A stretch of DNA of 64,000 bases from JABWBH01 sp964526695. Its GTDB lineage: Bacteria > Planctomycetota > Phycisphaerae > UBA1845. A program made the translations under genes and the position numbers. Where the stretch lies: positions 3,714-67,713 of the forward strand of contig CAZGJA010000019.1 of assembly GCA_964526695.1 (NCBI GenBank), given 5' to 3'. Shown here one piece after another: positions 41,698 through 50,171 of the stretch; position 1 is the first letter of the stretch; every line of letters starts with the position of its first letter. The notes beneath the pieces are model-generated. The model saw only the letters and a program-made list of their open reading frames with translations. It made no database searches and was not told where the DNA came from.

Positions 41698-41724
41698 GGA
41701 CAGGCAACGAGGCAACGGGACACA

Positions 41725-41850
41725 CTAGCAGCTCGTGGTGGAAATCTGCGGGTCTGGCTTTTCACGCCCGAACAGTTCGGAATTCCAGGCAAATGACCGG
41801 CTGGAAAGCCGGTCCCCCAAGCAGAAGTCCTTTTTACCACGGGTTGCTAG
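41725..41850. mobile_element. MITE-like element with terminal inverted repeats, between fliG and fliH
   Basis: 126 bases bounded by 20-base inverted repeats that begin and end CTAGCA/TGCTAG and share CGTGGT (16 of 20 identical). Inside is a gaccggctggaaagccggtc hairpin that also occurs near 46907. There is no coding capacity. A one-ended relative is at 19075. No target duplication was seen at the edges. Confidence 0.5.
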
Positions 41851-41888
41851 CGACAGGCGCATTGGGCGCGACGGGGCGATGGAGGCGC

Positions 41889-42605
41889 ATGGCGGTATCG
41901 ACGGTCATCAAGGCGGGGCACATGGGGTCGGTGCTGCAGCGGCTTTCGCGCGTGGACCTGGCGGATCACCTGCGCGAGGCCGACGCCGTCGTCGCCGCGG
42001 CGCGCCGACAGGCGGAGGAGCTGCTGCGGCAGGCGCAGGATGAGGTGGACCGGCTGCACGAAACTGCGCGGCGCGAGGGGCACGCGCGCGGTTTCGACGA
42101 AGGTCGTGCGCAGGGCTTGAAAGACGGGCATGAGGAGGCGTTTCGTCAGGCGTCGGAGAAGTTCGCGGCCGAGCAGGCGCAGGCGATGCAACTGGTTACG
42201 CAGGTCATCGGCGAGTTCGAGGGGCGCAAGCGGGAGTTGCTCGCCGAGGCCGGCGAGGATTTGGTGCGCTTTGCCGTGGAAGTGGCGGGGCGACTGACGT
42301 TTGACATCGGCGCGAGGCATGGCGAGGCGGCGAAGGCCAATCTGGAACGAGCGCTGGCGAAGATCAGCTCCGCCACCGACCTGACGATCCGCGCCAACCC
42401 GGGCGACGCGTCCACGCTGGAAACCTTCGCGGCGGATCACGTGAAGTCATGGTGCGAGGCCGTTCATGTCCGCATGGTCGCGGACGAGAACATCGCGCCG
42501 GGCGGCTGCGTGGTGACGGCGGGCGCGACGCAGATCGACGCGGACCTCGGCACGCTCGTGCGACAAATGAACGCGGCGATTCTCGGAGAGCAGGAACATG
42601 CCTGA
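41889..42605 (+). CDS. fliH: Flagellar export ATPase regulator FliH
   Basis: 238 residues from ATG 41889; the frame continues upstream but only through repeats and fliG. An N-terminal helical stretch with alternating charged residues (ARRQAEELLRQAQDEVDRL then REGHARGFDEGRAQGLKDGHEEA) shows the GxxxG-like repeats usual for FliH. The C-terminal part ISSATDLTIRANPGDASTLE follows the V-ATPase-E/FliH fold. FliH holds back and anchors FliI at the C ring. Its stop overlaps fliI by 8 bases. A GGAGG lies only 3 bases before this ATG, so the start is not certain. Confidence 0.85.
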   Translation: MAVSTVIKAGHMGSVLQRLSRVDLADHLREADAVVAAARRQAEELLRQAQDEVDRLHETARREGHARGFDEGRAQGLKDGHEEAFRQASEKFAAEQAQAMQLVTQVIGEFEGRKRELLAEAGEDLVRFAVEVAGRLTFDIGARHGEAAKANLERALAKISSATDLTIRANPGDASTLETFAADHVKSWCEAVHVRMVADENIAPGGCVVTAGATQIDADLGTLVRQMNAAILGEQEHA

Positions 42606-43929
42606 GCTGTTCGCCGAACCTCGACGCCGTCTGGGCGACGCCTCGTTCCTCCGCGTGACCGGGCGCGTGGCGGAGGTCAGCGGGCTGACGGTGCGGTCGG
42701 TCGGGCTGCCGCTTCCGGTGGGGGCGATGTGCCGGATCGGTCGTCACCCGGGGACGCCCGTTCCCGCGCAGATTGTGGGCGTGCGCGGCGACGAAGCGGT
42801 GCTCATGCCGCTGGCGGACGCGCACGGCGTGGCGGCAGGCGACGCGGTCACGGGCGACGGGGCGATGCCGCGGATCGGCGTGGGGCGAGCGCTGCTGGGG
42901 CGCATCGTGAACGGGCTGGGCGAGCCGATTGACGGTCGCGGTCCGGTTCGCATCGAGGCGAGGGTTCCGGTGTACGGCGGCGCGCCGCGCGCGCTGGATC
43001 GTCGCGCGATCGACGAGCCGCTGCCCGTCGGCGTGCGCTCGATCGACGGCATGCTCACCCTCGGCGCGGGGCAGCGCATGGGCATCTTCGCCGGAACGGG
43101 CGTCGGAAAGAGCGTGCTGATGGGCATGATCGCGCGGTACACGGCCGCGGACGTGGTCGTGACGGCGCTGGTCGGCGAGCGCGGTCGAGAGGTGGGCGAC
43201 TTCCTCCGCAAGGACATGGGCGAGGAGGGGCTGAAGCGATCGGTGGTGGTGGTGAGCACGTCGGACGAGTCGCCGGTGCTGCGCGTGCGGGCCTGTTTTT
43301 CCGCGACGGCGATCGCCGAGTTTTTCCGCGATCAGGGGCTTCACGTGCTGCTGCTGATGGACTCCGTCACGCGCATGGCGATGGCGCAGCGGCAGATCGG
43401 GCTGTCCGCCGGCGAGCCGCCGACGACCAGGGGTTATCCGCCAAGCGTCTTCTCGCAGATGCCGCAACTGATGGAGCGCTGCGGCACGGCCTCGCGCGGC
43501 AGCATCACCGGGCTCTTCACCGTGCTGGTCGAGGGCGACGACTTGAATGAGCCGATCGCCGATGCGGCGCGCGGCATCCTCGACGGGCACGTGTGGCTTT
43601 CGCGCGACCTGGGCAATCGCGGGCATTTTCCTGCGGTTTCCGTGCTGGAAAGCGTCAGCCGCGTGATGCCGGACGTCGCCGGTCCGACACAGATGAAGGC
43701 GGCGCGGACGCTGCGCCGCGTGCTGGCGACGTGGGCGTCGATCGAGGACATGGTCAACATCGGGGCGTATGCGCCGGGGTCGAACGCGGCGTTCGACACG
43801 GCCATCCGCATGAAGCCAAAGCTGGACGCCTTTCTTCAGCAGGGCATGAACGAGCGGGCGGCGCTGGAGGACACGCGCGCGGCGCTCTACGAGCTGGCTG
43901 CGGAGGTGGGGGAGACGGCTCGCGTTTGA
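42598..43929 (+). CDS. fliI: Flagellum-specific ATPase FliI
   Basis: 443 residues. Walker A is FAGTGVGKSVLMGM (near residue 165), with GERGREVGDFLRKDM (catalytic Glu region), Walker B LLLMDSVTRMAMAQRQIGL and GEPPTTRGYPPSVFSQMPQLMERCG. FliI energises unfolding and release of export substrates at the gate and forms a hexamer with FliJ as central stalk. The gene overlaps fliH by 8 bases, giving coupled synthesis. Confidence 0.97.
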   Translation: MPELFAEPRRRLGDASFLRVTGRVAEVSGLTVRSVGLPLPVGAMCRIGRHPGTPVPAQIVGVRGDEAVLMPLADAHGVAAGDAVTGDGAMPRIGVGRALLGRIVNGLGEPIDGRGPVRIEARVPVYGGAPRALDRRAIDEPLPVGVRSIDGMLTLGAGQRMGIFAGTGVGKSVLMGMIARYTAADVVVTALVGERGREVGDFLRKDMGEEGLKRSVVVVSTSDESPVLRVRACFSATAIAEFFRDQGLHVLLLMDSVTRMAMAQRQIGLSAGEPPTTRGYPPSVFSQMPQLMERCGTASRGSITGLFTVLVEGDDLNEPIADAARGILDGHVWLSRDLGNRGHFPAVSVLESVSRVMPDVAGPTQMKAARTLRRVLATWASIEDMVNIGAYAPGSNAAFDTAIRMKPKLDAFLQQGMNERAALEDTRAALYELAAEVGETARV

Positions 43930-43945
43930 GGGAGCGCTCTTTCAG

Positions 43946-44014
43946 AGCCGCGCCCGTAAGGAAGCGGACGAACATCGGAGCGACATAAAGAACCGCTTCC
44001 TCACGGGTGCGGCT
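43946..44014. repeat. 22-bp inverted repeat between fliI and fliJ
   Basis: The arms 43946-43967 and 43993-44014 pair in 20 of 22 positions, with a 25-base loop. One arm contains ccgtaaggaagcgg, which has relatives at 1113, 3020 and 52355. It ends 16 bases before the fliJ start and could affect fliJ translation. This is inference. Confidence 0.6.
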
Positions 44015-44030
44015 CCGTAAGACGTGCGAC

Positions 44031-44501
44031 ATGGCGAAACGGTTCAAGTTCAACCTGGAGGTCGTGCGGACGATCCGGCGCCGCGCGGAGGAGGAGCAGC
44101 AGCGCGTCGTGGCGCGCAAGACTGCGGAGCTGGTTGAGCTGGAGGCGCAGTTGCACCGCCTGCGGGATGAAGTGGCCCAGGAGTGCCGCGGCAAGCGTGA
44201 TCGCCAGCACGCCGGACCGATGGACGTGGATCAGCTTCGGCGCGTGCAGTTCTATCTGGGTTCGCTGCGCCGGGCGATCGAGGATCGGGAGCGGCTGCGC
44301 GTCGATCTTGTTGACGCGCTCAACGTGGAGCGAAGGAAACTGGCGGACCGCAGCGCGCAGCGGAAGGTCTTGGACAAGCTGCGCGAGAAGCGCTGGGCGG
44401 CGCATCGCGGCAAGATTCTCAAAGAGGAGCAGGCGCAGACGGACGAGATCGGCCTGCAGCGGTTCCTGCGCGAATCACGGCTGGCGCGGGCGGGGGCGTA
44501 G
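44031..44501 (+). CDS. fliJ: Flagellar export protein FliJ
   Basis: 156 residues from ATG 44031 (the frame opens earlier at 44007 inside the inverted repeat). A long two-helix coiled coil, typical of FliJ, is shown by MAKRFKFNLEVVRTIRRRAEEEQQRVVARKTAELVELEAQLHRL and the return helix RRAIEDRERLRVDLVDALNVERRKLADRS. FliJ fits inside the FliI hexamer and helps recycle export chaperones. It sits between fliI and the MotE-like gene. Confidence 0.85.
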   Translation: MAKRFKFNLEVVRTIRRRAEEEQQRVVARKTAELVELEAQLHRLRDEVAQECRGKRDRQHAGPMDVDQLRRVQFYLGSLRRAIEDRERLRVDLVDALNVERRKLADRSAQRKVLDKLREKRWAAHRGKILKEEQAQTDEIGLQRFLRESRLARAGA

Positions 44502-44513
44502 GAGAGCGACGAC

Positions 44514-45290
44514 ATGAAGGGCATGTTGCGACAGGTGTACGAGCTGGGGGCGGTCTTCGCGATCATCAACCTCGCGGGCGTGGCGGGCGTGGCGGGGTAT
44601 CTGGGCCTGTCCGGCAAGCTCAACGCGGAGCGCGCGCATCGCATCGCCGAAGTGCTTCAAGGCAAGCTCGACGACTACCAGCCGCCGGAAGGGGAGGATG
44701 CCGAGCACGGGACCACCGGGGAAAAAAACGGCGAGACGCACGAGGGCTCCGGCGAGGCGAGCGCCGCGGATGCGCACGGCAAACCTGCCGACGGGCACGG
44801 CGCCTCGACCGAGGGACACGCTGGGACGGGGTCGCACAAGACGTCCGTGGATCAGTCGCGCGAGGCCGTCACCGACCGCGAGCTGGCGCTGCGCGAGCGA
44901 AATCGGTTCGAGGCGGAGATCAATCAGCGCCTGGCGCTGGCCAACAGCATCATGCTCCAGGTGACGACGAAGCTCGACTCGCTTCACGCCGAGGTGGACG
45001 CGTTTGAGAAGCGGAAATCGTCGGAGGCGGGGCTGCGCGACGACGAAGGCTTCAAGAAGGAGCTTGAGGTTTTCAAGACGCTCAAACCGGCGCAGGCGTT
45101 TGAGTACCTCAGCCGCAAGGACGTGGCCGAATCCGCGCGCCTGCTGATCGAGATGGACCCGCGCACGATCGGCGCGATTCTGCAGTCGGCCAAGACGCCG
45201 GATACGAAGAAGAAGGCGGACGAAATCCTCGGCAAGATGCGCGAAGTGGCGCCGGCGAGCGCTTCGCAGGTTGAGACCGCGGGGGGCTGA
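44514..45290 (+). CDS. MotE-like flagellar protein
   Basis: 258 residues. A membrane helix near the N-terminus (LGAVFAIINLAGVAGVAGYLGL, about 11-32) is followed by an acidic low-complexity linker of Gly/Glu/His (residues about 55-110). Then come a coiled coil (RELALRERNRFEAEINQRLAL) and a MgtE-N-like domain ending DPRTIGAILQSAKTPDTKKKADEILGKM. The same plan and position after fliJ is found in MotE, a periplasmic chaperone of the stator in other bacteria. Here the long linker between helix and coil is unusual. Confidence 0.7.
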   Translation: MKGMLRQVYELGAVFAIINLAGVAGVAGYLGLSGKLNAERAHRIAEVLQGKLDDYQPPEGEDAEHGTTGEKNGETHEGSGEASAADAHGKPADGHGASTEGHAGTGSHKTSVDQSREAVTDRELALRERNRFEAEINQRLALANSIMLQVTTKLDSLHAEVDAFEKRKSSEAGLRDDEGFKKELEVFKTLKPAQAFEYLSRKDVAESARLLIEMDPRTIGAILQSAKTPDTKKKADEILGKMREVAPASASQVETAGG

Positions 45291-45314
45291 GCAGAGGCGC
45301 AGAAAGTCCCGCCG

Positions 45315-45441
45315 GAGCCGCGGGGTTCACCCCGCGCGATGCGTCGCATGGGGTGAACCGCGCGGCTCGGGGAAGCGCGTAGGGCGGGCTGTGCCCGCCT
45401 CCAGGGTTGCGGCAGGACGAGGCGGGCATAGCCCGCCCTAC
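45315..45441. repeat. Two consecutive inverted repeats before fliK
   Basis: First: arms 45315-45333 and 45350-45368 (19 bases, one mismatch). Second: arms 45379-45400 and 45420-45441 (22 bases, one mismatch), the widespread gtagggcgggct type. No T-runs follow. They fill the gap from the MotE-like gene to fliK. Confidence 0.7.
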
Positions 45442-45458
45442 GCGGAGACGAGTCGAAC

Positions 45459-46736
45459 ATGGATGTAAACGTTGCAACACTGACTCGGTCGTCATCGACT
45501 CGGGACCAGTACGTGGAACCGCAGGACGCATCAGGGTCGGCGAGCGGCGGCGCGTTCGAGGCCGTGCTGGCGACGCTGCAAGGGTCTGCCGCGCTGCCCA
45601 ACGTGGAGGCGAGCGCTCCCGCGGCGTCCGAAGTGTTCGAGCAGGCCTCCGCGGATCCGCGCCGGCACCGCATGGAAACGATGCGCCATGAGGCCCGGCA
45701 GTCCGACCTGCGCGGCGAGGGGCAGCAAGCATCGGGAGCAACGTCGAGCCAGAAACCCGGCGATCCTCAGGACGCTGCTACGACCAGTCCGCGCGGTTCG
45801 CTTCGGCAGGAATCTCCTGGTGGCGCATCGAGCGCAACTTCGCCCGCAAGTGCTCCGCCCATGATCGCATCGACGGGCGCACGAGTGCAAGGCGATTCAG
45901 TCTCGGCGGAGATTCAGTCAAGCGCAGGGAATAGCGCCCGAGCGACTGAGCCTGGCGGCCCTTCTCGCGGAAGCGGCGAAAACCACGCACGTTCGCCGCG
46001 TTCGCCAGAGGCAATCCAGCCGTCAAATGCGGCGTCGAACCCGTCAAACTCAGCCGCGCGCTCCGGCGCGGGCGCCGTGGCGGAACGAGTGGCGCAGTGG
46101 ATTTCCCAGCCCAATGCAGGTGAAGCGAAGGCGCAAGGACCGACCAGCGCCGTGGCCTCGTCAGCGCCGACGGGAAGTTCCCCGCGTTCCGCCGGGGCTG
46201 CGCCTTCGACGAGAGCCCGCGAAGGCGCAAAACCCGGCGAGGCGCCGACGCCACAATCCACCGGCCCCGTCCGCGACTTTGAGAAACTCGTCCATTCGAT
46301 TCGCCTTCAGCAGAACGGCTCCCGCTCGCGTGCCACCCTGGACCTCAAGCCCGCGGAACTCGGGCGCGTCCGCATCGAGGCCAGCATGGAGGACGGTCGG
46401 CTGGAGCTGGTGATTGCGACGCAAACGGCCGAGGCGCGCGAGGTGATCGCCGAGCGGCTCACGGAGCTGCGCGAGGCGCTTCAGCAGCAGGGTGTGCAGC
46501 CCGGCGCGTTTGAGCTGGCGCCGTGGAACGCGGAGGAGTCGGCCGCGTGGATCGCTGGGGGGGGGGAAAGCACGGACCGGCGCGGCGAAAACGCCTCGCG
46601 GTTTGAAGGCGAGACGGAGGAGGTCGGATCCTCCTGGGGCGCGGGCACGACGGGGGAGCGTCCGCTGCATGAGAACGAACTTGCGCCGGTCGGCGCGTGG
46701 GCGCCGATCGACGGACGGTGGGACATTCGCGCGTAG
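45459..46736 (+). CDS. fliK: Flagellar hook-length control protein FliK
   Basis: 425 residues. The first about 270 are Ser/Ala/Gly/Pro-rich and variable, as normal for the ruler part. The conserved C-terminal hook-control domain is LQQNGSRSRATLDLKPAELGRVRIEASMEDGRLELVIATQTAEAREVIAERLTELREALQQQG. FliK measures hook length and switches FlhB specificity. A run of ten G (46557-46566) encodes three glycines just past that domain. Slippage there would alter only the last about 55 residues. Confidence 0.9.
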   Translation: MDVNVATLTRSSSTRDQYVEPQDASGSASGGAFEAVLATLQGSAALPNVEASAPAASEVFEQASADPRRHRMETMRHEARQSDLRGEGQQASGATSSQKPGDPQDAATTSPRGSLRQESPGGASSATSPASAPPMIASTGARVQGDSVSAEIQSSAGNSARATEPGGPSRGSGENHARSPRSPEAIQPSNAASNPSNSAARSGAGAVAERVAQWISQPNAGEAKAQGPTSAVASSAPTGSSPRSAGAAPSTRAREGAKPGEAPTPQSTGPVRDFEKLVHSIRLQQNGSRSRATLDLKPAELGRVRIEASMEDGRLELVIATQTAEAREVIAERLTELREALQQQGVQPGAFELAPWNAEESAAWIAGGGESTDRRGENASRFEGETEEVGSSWGAGTTGERPLHENELAPVGAWAPIDGRWDIRA

Positions 46737-47100
46737 GCGGGTAGTTCGTCGCTCCGCGGCGAGAAGGGTAGTTCGTCGCTCCGCGGCGAGAAGGGTAGTT
46801 CGTCGCTCCGCGGCGAACGCTCGCCACGGGGTGGCGAACTACCCGATTCGCTCCGCGACGAGACTGGATTCCCGCCTGCGCGGGAATGTCGGGCGTTTGA
46901 GCCTGTGCGACCGGCTGGAAAGCCGGTCCCCCAGACCAGAAACAGCCACACCAGAAACAGCCGGACCAAAGACATCCGGACCAGAAACATCCGGACCAGA
47001 AACATCCGGACCAGAAACATCCAGACCAGAAACAACCGATCAACAACACCCGAACCTGAAACAGACCGCTTCAACAGGCTGATTGATAAGGAGCCACGGC
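46737..47100. repeat. 364-bp gap of repeats between fliK and flgD
   Basis: Three copies of a 27-base unit beginning GGGTAGTTCGTCGCTCC (46739-46819) are followed by a closing inverted arm (CGAACTACCC near 46835-46844). A GGATTCCCGCC palindrome follows at about 46866-46888, then a gaccggctggaaagccggtc hairpin (about 46909-46931), then the 15-bp array listed separately. Nearly the same set is found at 49582-49706. Confidence 0.75.
46935..47039 (+). repeat. 15-bp tandem array, ACCAGAAACATCCGG x7
   Basis: Seven units in exact 15-base phase, with 0-4 changes each. A period of 15 keeps the reading frame (TRNIR-type or GPETS-type five-residue repeats), although no gene is read here. It directly precedes the flgD region. 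Confidence 0.85.
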
Positions 47101-47700
47101 ATGGACATCGCTTCCCTGACGAACGAAACGCAGTCCGCGGCCTCGACGCAGAAACGATCCGGCTTCGAGAACATGGGGTCGGAGGATTTCCTCAAGCTGC
47201 TGATCACGCAGCTCTCCAACCAGGATCCGTTTCAGCCGGCCAGCAACGAGGAAATGATGCGGCAGATCGCCACGCTGCGCGACATCGAAATGTCCACGTC
47301 GATCACGGATGCGATGCGCACGCTGACGGGGCAGCAGAAATTCGGCTCCGCCGGATCCATGATCGGTCGCTACGTCAAGTCCGCGCCGCAGGCGGACGGC
47401 TCCGTGCAGGAAGGCGTCGTCACGTCCATCCGGCTCGACCCGTCGGGCAAGGCCGTGCTGAACCTGTCCTCCGGCGGGGAGATTCCGCTCGATCAGGTTT
47501 CGCAGATCGAGACGGCGCAGCAGGCGGCGGAGCGGTTGATTCAGAAGGAAGTCACCGGCGTGGACCTGCGAAAGCCGCCGGGGCAGCAGCTCGTCCGCGG
47601 CGTCGTGACGGCCGTGGGCGCGGACGAAACCGGCGACGCCGTGCTGCACCTGGACACGGGCGACCTGCGCCTGCGCGACGTGGTGTCGGTCTCGGCGTAA
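47101..47700 (+). CDS. flgD: Flagellar hook-cap assembly protein FlgD
   Basis: 199 residues from ATG 47101, with AAGGAG upstream. The conserved N-terminal motif is GSEDFLKLLITQLSNQDPFQPASNEEMMRQIATLRDIEMS. The C-terminal part ENVTSIRLDPSGKAVLNL-like beta strands is less typical (no clear FlgD tudor). FlgD is the scaffold on which FlgE hook subunits assemble and is discarded later. The gene sits between a repeat gap and flgE. Confidence 0.9.
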   Translation: MDIASLTNETQSAASTQKRSGFENMGSEDFLKLLITQLSNQDPFQPASNEEMMRQIATLRDIEMSTSITDAMRTLTGQQKFGSAGSMIGRYVKSAPQADGSVQEGVVTSIRLDPSGKAVLNLSSGGEIPLDQVSQIETAQQAAERLIQKEVTGVDLRKPPGQQLVRGVVTAVGADETGDAVLHLDTGDLRLRDVVSVSA

Positions 47701-47743
47701 AGCAGGAGCCAGCAGGCCCGCGCATGTTTCGCCCTGGCGTTTC

Positions 47744-47778
47744 ATTCGGCATTCAGCATTCAGCATTCATCATTCCGC
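47744..47778 (+). repeat. 7-bp tandem repeat, ATTCAGC type, five units
   Basis: Units ATTCGGC, ATTCAGC, ATTCAGC, ATTCATC and ATTCCGC are in exact 7-base phase in the flgD-flgE gap. Confidence 0.7.
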
Positions 47779-47847
47779 GTCAGCGTCATCACCCTTCGCG
47801 TCCGGCAAGCGTTCGACGTATGAGACAGACCTTGTGAGGTAACAATC

Positions 47848-49563
47848 ATGTCCCTGACTTCGGCCATGCTGGTCGGCTACACCGGCATTCAGAGCAACCA
47901 GACCACGGTGAACACGGTGGGCGACGACATCGCCAACCTGAACACGACGGCGTTCAAGCAGCAGCGGACGCTGTTCGAGACGCTGATGTACGACACGCAG
48001 TCGCCGGGCAGCGGTCCGTCGGCGGAATCCGGCGGAACGCTCCCGCGCCAGATCGGTCGAGGATCGACGGTCTCGGTCGTGCAGCGCGACTTCGGGCAGG
48101 GCGCGATCGAGGCCACCGGAGTCGAATCCGACGTCGCCCTCGACGGACGGGGCTACCTCGTGCTCGAGGATTCCAATGCGTCGCTGCGCTACACGCGCGA
48201 CGGCGCGTTCACGCTGGACCCGACGCACACGCTCGTTTCGACGGACGGCTTGAAGGTGCGCGGTTATGCGGCGGACGCCTCGGGCACGATCGTGCGCGAC
48301 GCGCTGACCGACATCGTGGTCCCGCTGGGCATGGTGGGCGAGCCGAAGGCCACGGGGCAGGTCGTGGTCGGCGGCAAGCTCAACGCGGCGGACGCGGTCG
48401 CCTCGACGGCGCAGGTTTCCGCGTCGCAAGCCCTGACGACGTCGAGCGGCGCCGCGGCCACGGCTTCCACCGCGCTGACCGATCTGGTGGATGGGAACGG
48501 CGCGGCGCTGTTCGCCACCGACGATGAGATCGAGCTGTCGATCAACAAAGGGGGGGGGACGCTGCCGACCTCCACCTTCGTCGTCGGCACGACCGGCTCC
48601 ACGCTGGGCGACTTCGCCAGCTATCTTGAAACCGTCGCGGGCATCTACGTCGATCCCACGCTGGCGCCCAACGCGGGAGTCACCGTCGCCGAAGGCCCTG
48701 ATCCCGCGGCCGGCACGCTGGTGATCGCCTCGAACGTCGGCGAGTCGAACGCGGTGAAGGTGCATCGCGAGGGCGACGAGCTTGAGTACGGCGAGATCCG
48801 CAACAAGCGCACGGGGGCGACGCCGTTCGACTTCACGACGAGCACGGAGCCGGTGGGCGAAGGCGCTTCAACGAATTTCGAGGTGTACGACTCGCTGGGC
48901 AACCGCGTGGAGACGCGCCTGCGCTTTGTGCTGGAATCCAAGACGACGGACGGCACGCAGTGGCGCTACTTCGCCGAATCGCTCGACGACTCCGACCTCA
49001 GCCCGATCCTCGGCACCGGCACCGTCCTCTTCGACAGCGGCGGGCGGTATGTGTCTGCGACGGCCGATCCGCTGACGATCGACCGCGCGGGAACGGGCGC
49101 GGCCACGCCGCTGTCCGTGGCGCTGGACTTCAGCGGGATGACGGCGCCGGCGACGGCCACGTCGGCGTCGCAGGTGTTTATGGAGTCGCAGGACGGCGCG
49201 CCCGCCGGCGAGCTGGTCGGATTCGAGATCGACACGGACGGCGTCGTGCGGGGGAACTTCAGCAATCAGCAGCAGGTCGTGCTCGGGCAGCTCGCCGTGG
49301 CGACGTTCATCAACGACGAAGGCCTGCTGGCGCAGAGTCAGAACACGTTCGTGCCCGGTCCGGATTCGGGCGACCCGAGCATCGGCGTAGCCAACGAGGC
49401 GGGGGCGGGCGCGATCGTCGCGGGCGCGCTGGAGCAGAGCAACGTCGAGCTGGTGCGGGAATTCGTGGACCTGATCTCGGCCTCGACGGGCATCTCCGCC
49501 GCCAGCCGCGTGGTGCGCACGTCGGATGACCTGCTGCAGGAGCTGCTGCTGCTGGCGCGGTAG
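47848..49563 (+). CDS. flgE: Flagellar hook protein FlgE
   Basis: 571 residues. The N-terminus MSLTSAMLVGYTGIQSNQTTVNTVGDDIANLNTTAFKQQRTLFETLM contains the axial-protein motif. The C-terminus SNVELVREFVDLISASTGISAASRVVRTSDDLLQELLLLAR is the matching heptad end. A long central insert forms the variable outer domains. It builds the hook between basal body and filament. A run of nine G (48550-48558) encodes GGG in the middle, so a slip would truncate the protein. Confidence 0.93.
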   Translation: MSLTSAMLVGYTGIQSNQTTVNTVGDDIANLNTTAFKQQRTLFETLMYDTQSPGSGPSAESGGTLPRQIGRGSTVSVVQRDFGQGAIEATGVESDVALDGRGYLVLEDSNASLRYTRDGAFTLDPTHTLVSTDGLKVRGYAADASGTIVRDALTDIVVPLGMVGEPKATGQVVVGGKLNAADAVASTAQVSASQALTTSSGAAATASTALTDLVDGNGAALFATDDEIELSINKGGGTLPTSTFVVGTTGSTLGDFASYLETVAGIYVDPTLAPNAGVTVAEGPDPAAGTLVIASNVGESNAVKVHREGDELEYGEIRNKRTGATPFDFTTSTEPVGEGASTNFEVYDSLGNRVETRLRFVLESKTTDGTQWRYFAESLDDSDLSPILGTGTVLFDSGGRYVSATADPLTIDRAGTGAATPLSVALDFSGMTAPATATSASQVFMESQDGAPAGELVGFEIDTDGVVRGNFSNQQQVVLGQLAVATFINDEGLLAQSQNTFVPGPDSGDPSIGVANEAGAGAIVAGALEQSNVELVREFVDLISASTGISAASRVVRTSDDLLQELLLLAR

Positions 49564-49773
49564 GGGGCTTTGTCAGAATGCAGGGTAGTTCGTCGCTCCG
49601 CGACGAGAAGGGTAGTTCGTCGCTCCGCGACGAACGCTCGCCACGGAGTGGCGAACTACCCGGTTCGCTCGGCTACGAGCCTGGATTCCCGTCTGCGCGA
49701 GAATGACGGAATGCAGGGTAGTTACCCAACCCGCGCGGACTGAAGACCGCGGCTCGCGGCCGGATATCGGAGA
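49564..49773. repeat. 210-bp gap of repeats between flgE and flbD
   Basis: It has two gtagttcgtcgctccgcg units (about 49582-49636) with a closing arm (about 49650-49660), a GGATTCCCG palindrome (about 49681-49706), and a ccgcgcggactgaagaccgcgg hairpin (49732-49757). The same kind of set lies at 46739-46888. Confidence 0.65.
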
Positions 49774-49974
49774 ATGGAAATGGTCCTTCTGACGCGGCTG
49801 AACGGTCGGGCGTTCGTGGTGAACGCGGAGCTGATCAAGATGATCGAGTCCACTCCGGATACGCTGCTCACGCTCGTCAGCGGCGACTGCATCATGGTCC
49901 GGGAAACGGTGGACGAGGTCGTTGAAAAGGCCGTGGACTACCAGCGGCGGGTCCACGGATTCTCGGTCGTTTAG
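49774..49974 (+). CDS. flbD: Flagellar FlbD family protein
   Basis: 66 residues. The family pattern is MVLLTRLNGRAFVVNAELIKMIESTPDTLLTLVSGDCIMVRETVDEVVEKAVDYQRRV. FlbD-type small proteins are found between flgE and motA or fliL in Gram-positive and other bacteria. Their role is probably structural or regulatory in the motor region. A second in-frame ATG lies 6 bases on. Confidence 0.9.
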   Translation: MEMVLLTRLNGRAFVVNAELIKMIESTPDTLLTLVSGDCIMVRETVDEVVEKAVDYQRRVHGFSVV

Positions 49975-50171
49975 GCCGCGTCGGCGCGGGGCGCGATGAG
50001 TCGGACTCGGCAGGCGGCGGCAAGGGGGGGCGCGCTCAACGCGAAAACCGGGTTTGGTCGATACATCCTTGTGCATGAACGGCGCAAGCGGGGGCGTCGA
50101 GATGGCATCGACCGGAGCGCGCGTTGAGCAGGCGCTCCACAACAACGGCATGTTTCCAGAGAGATTGAGCC

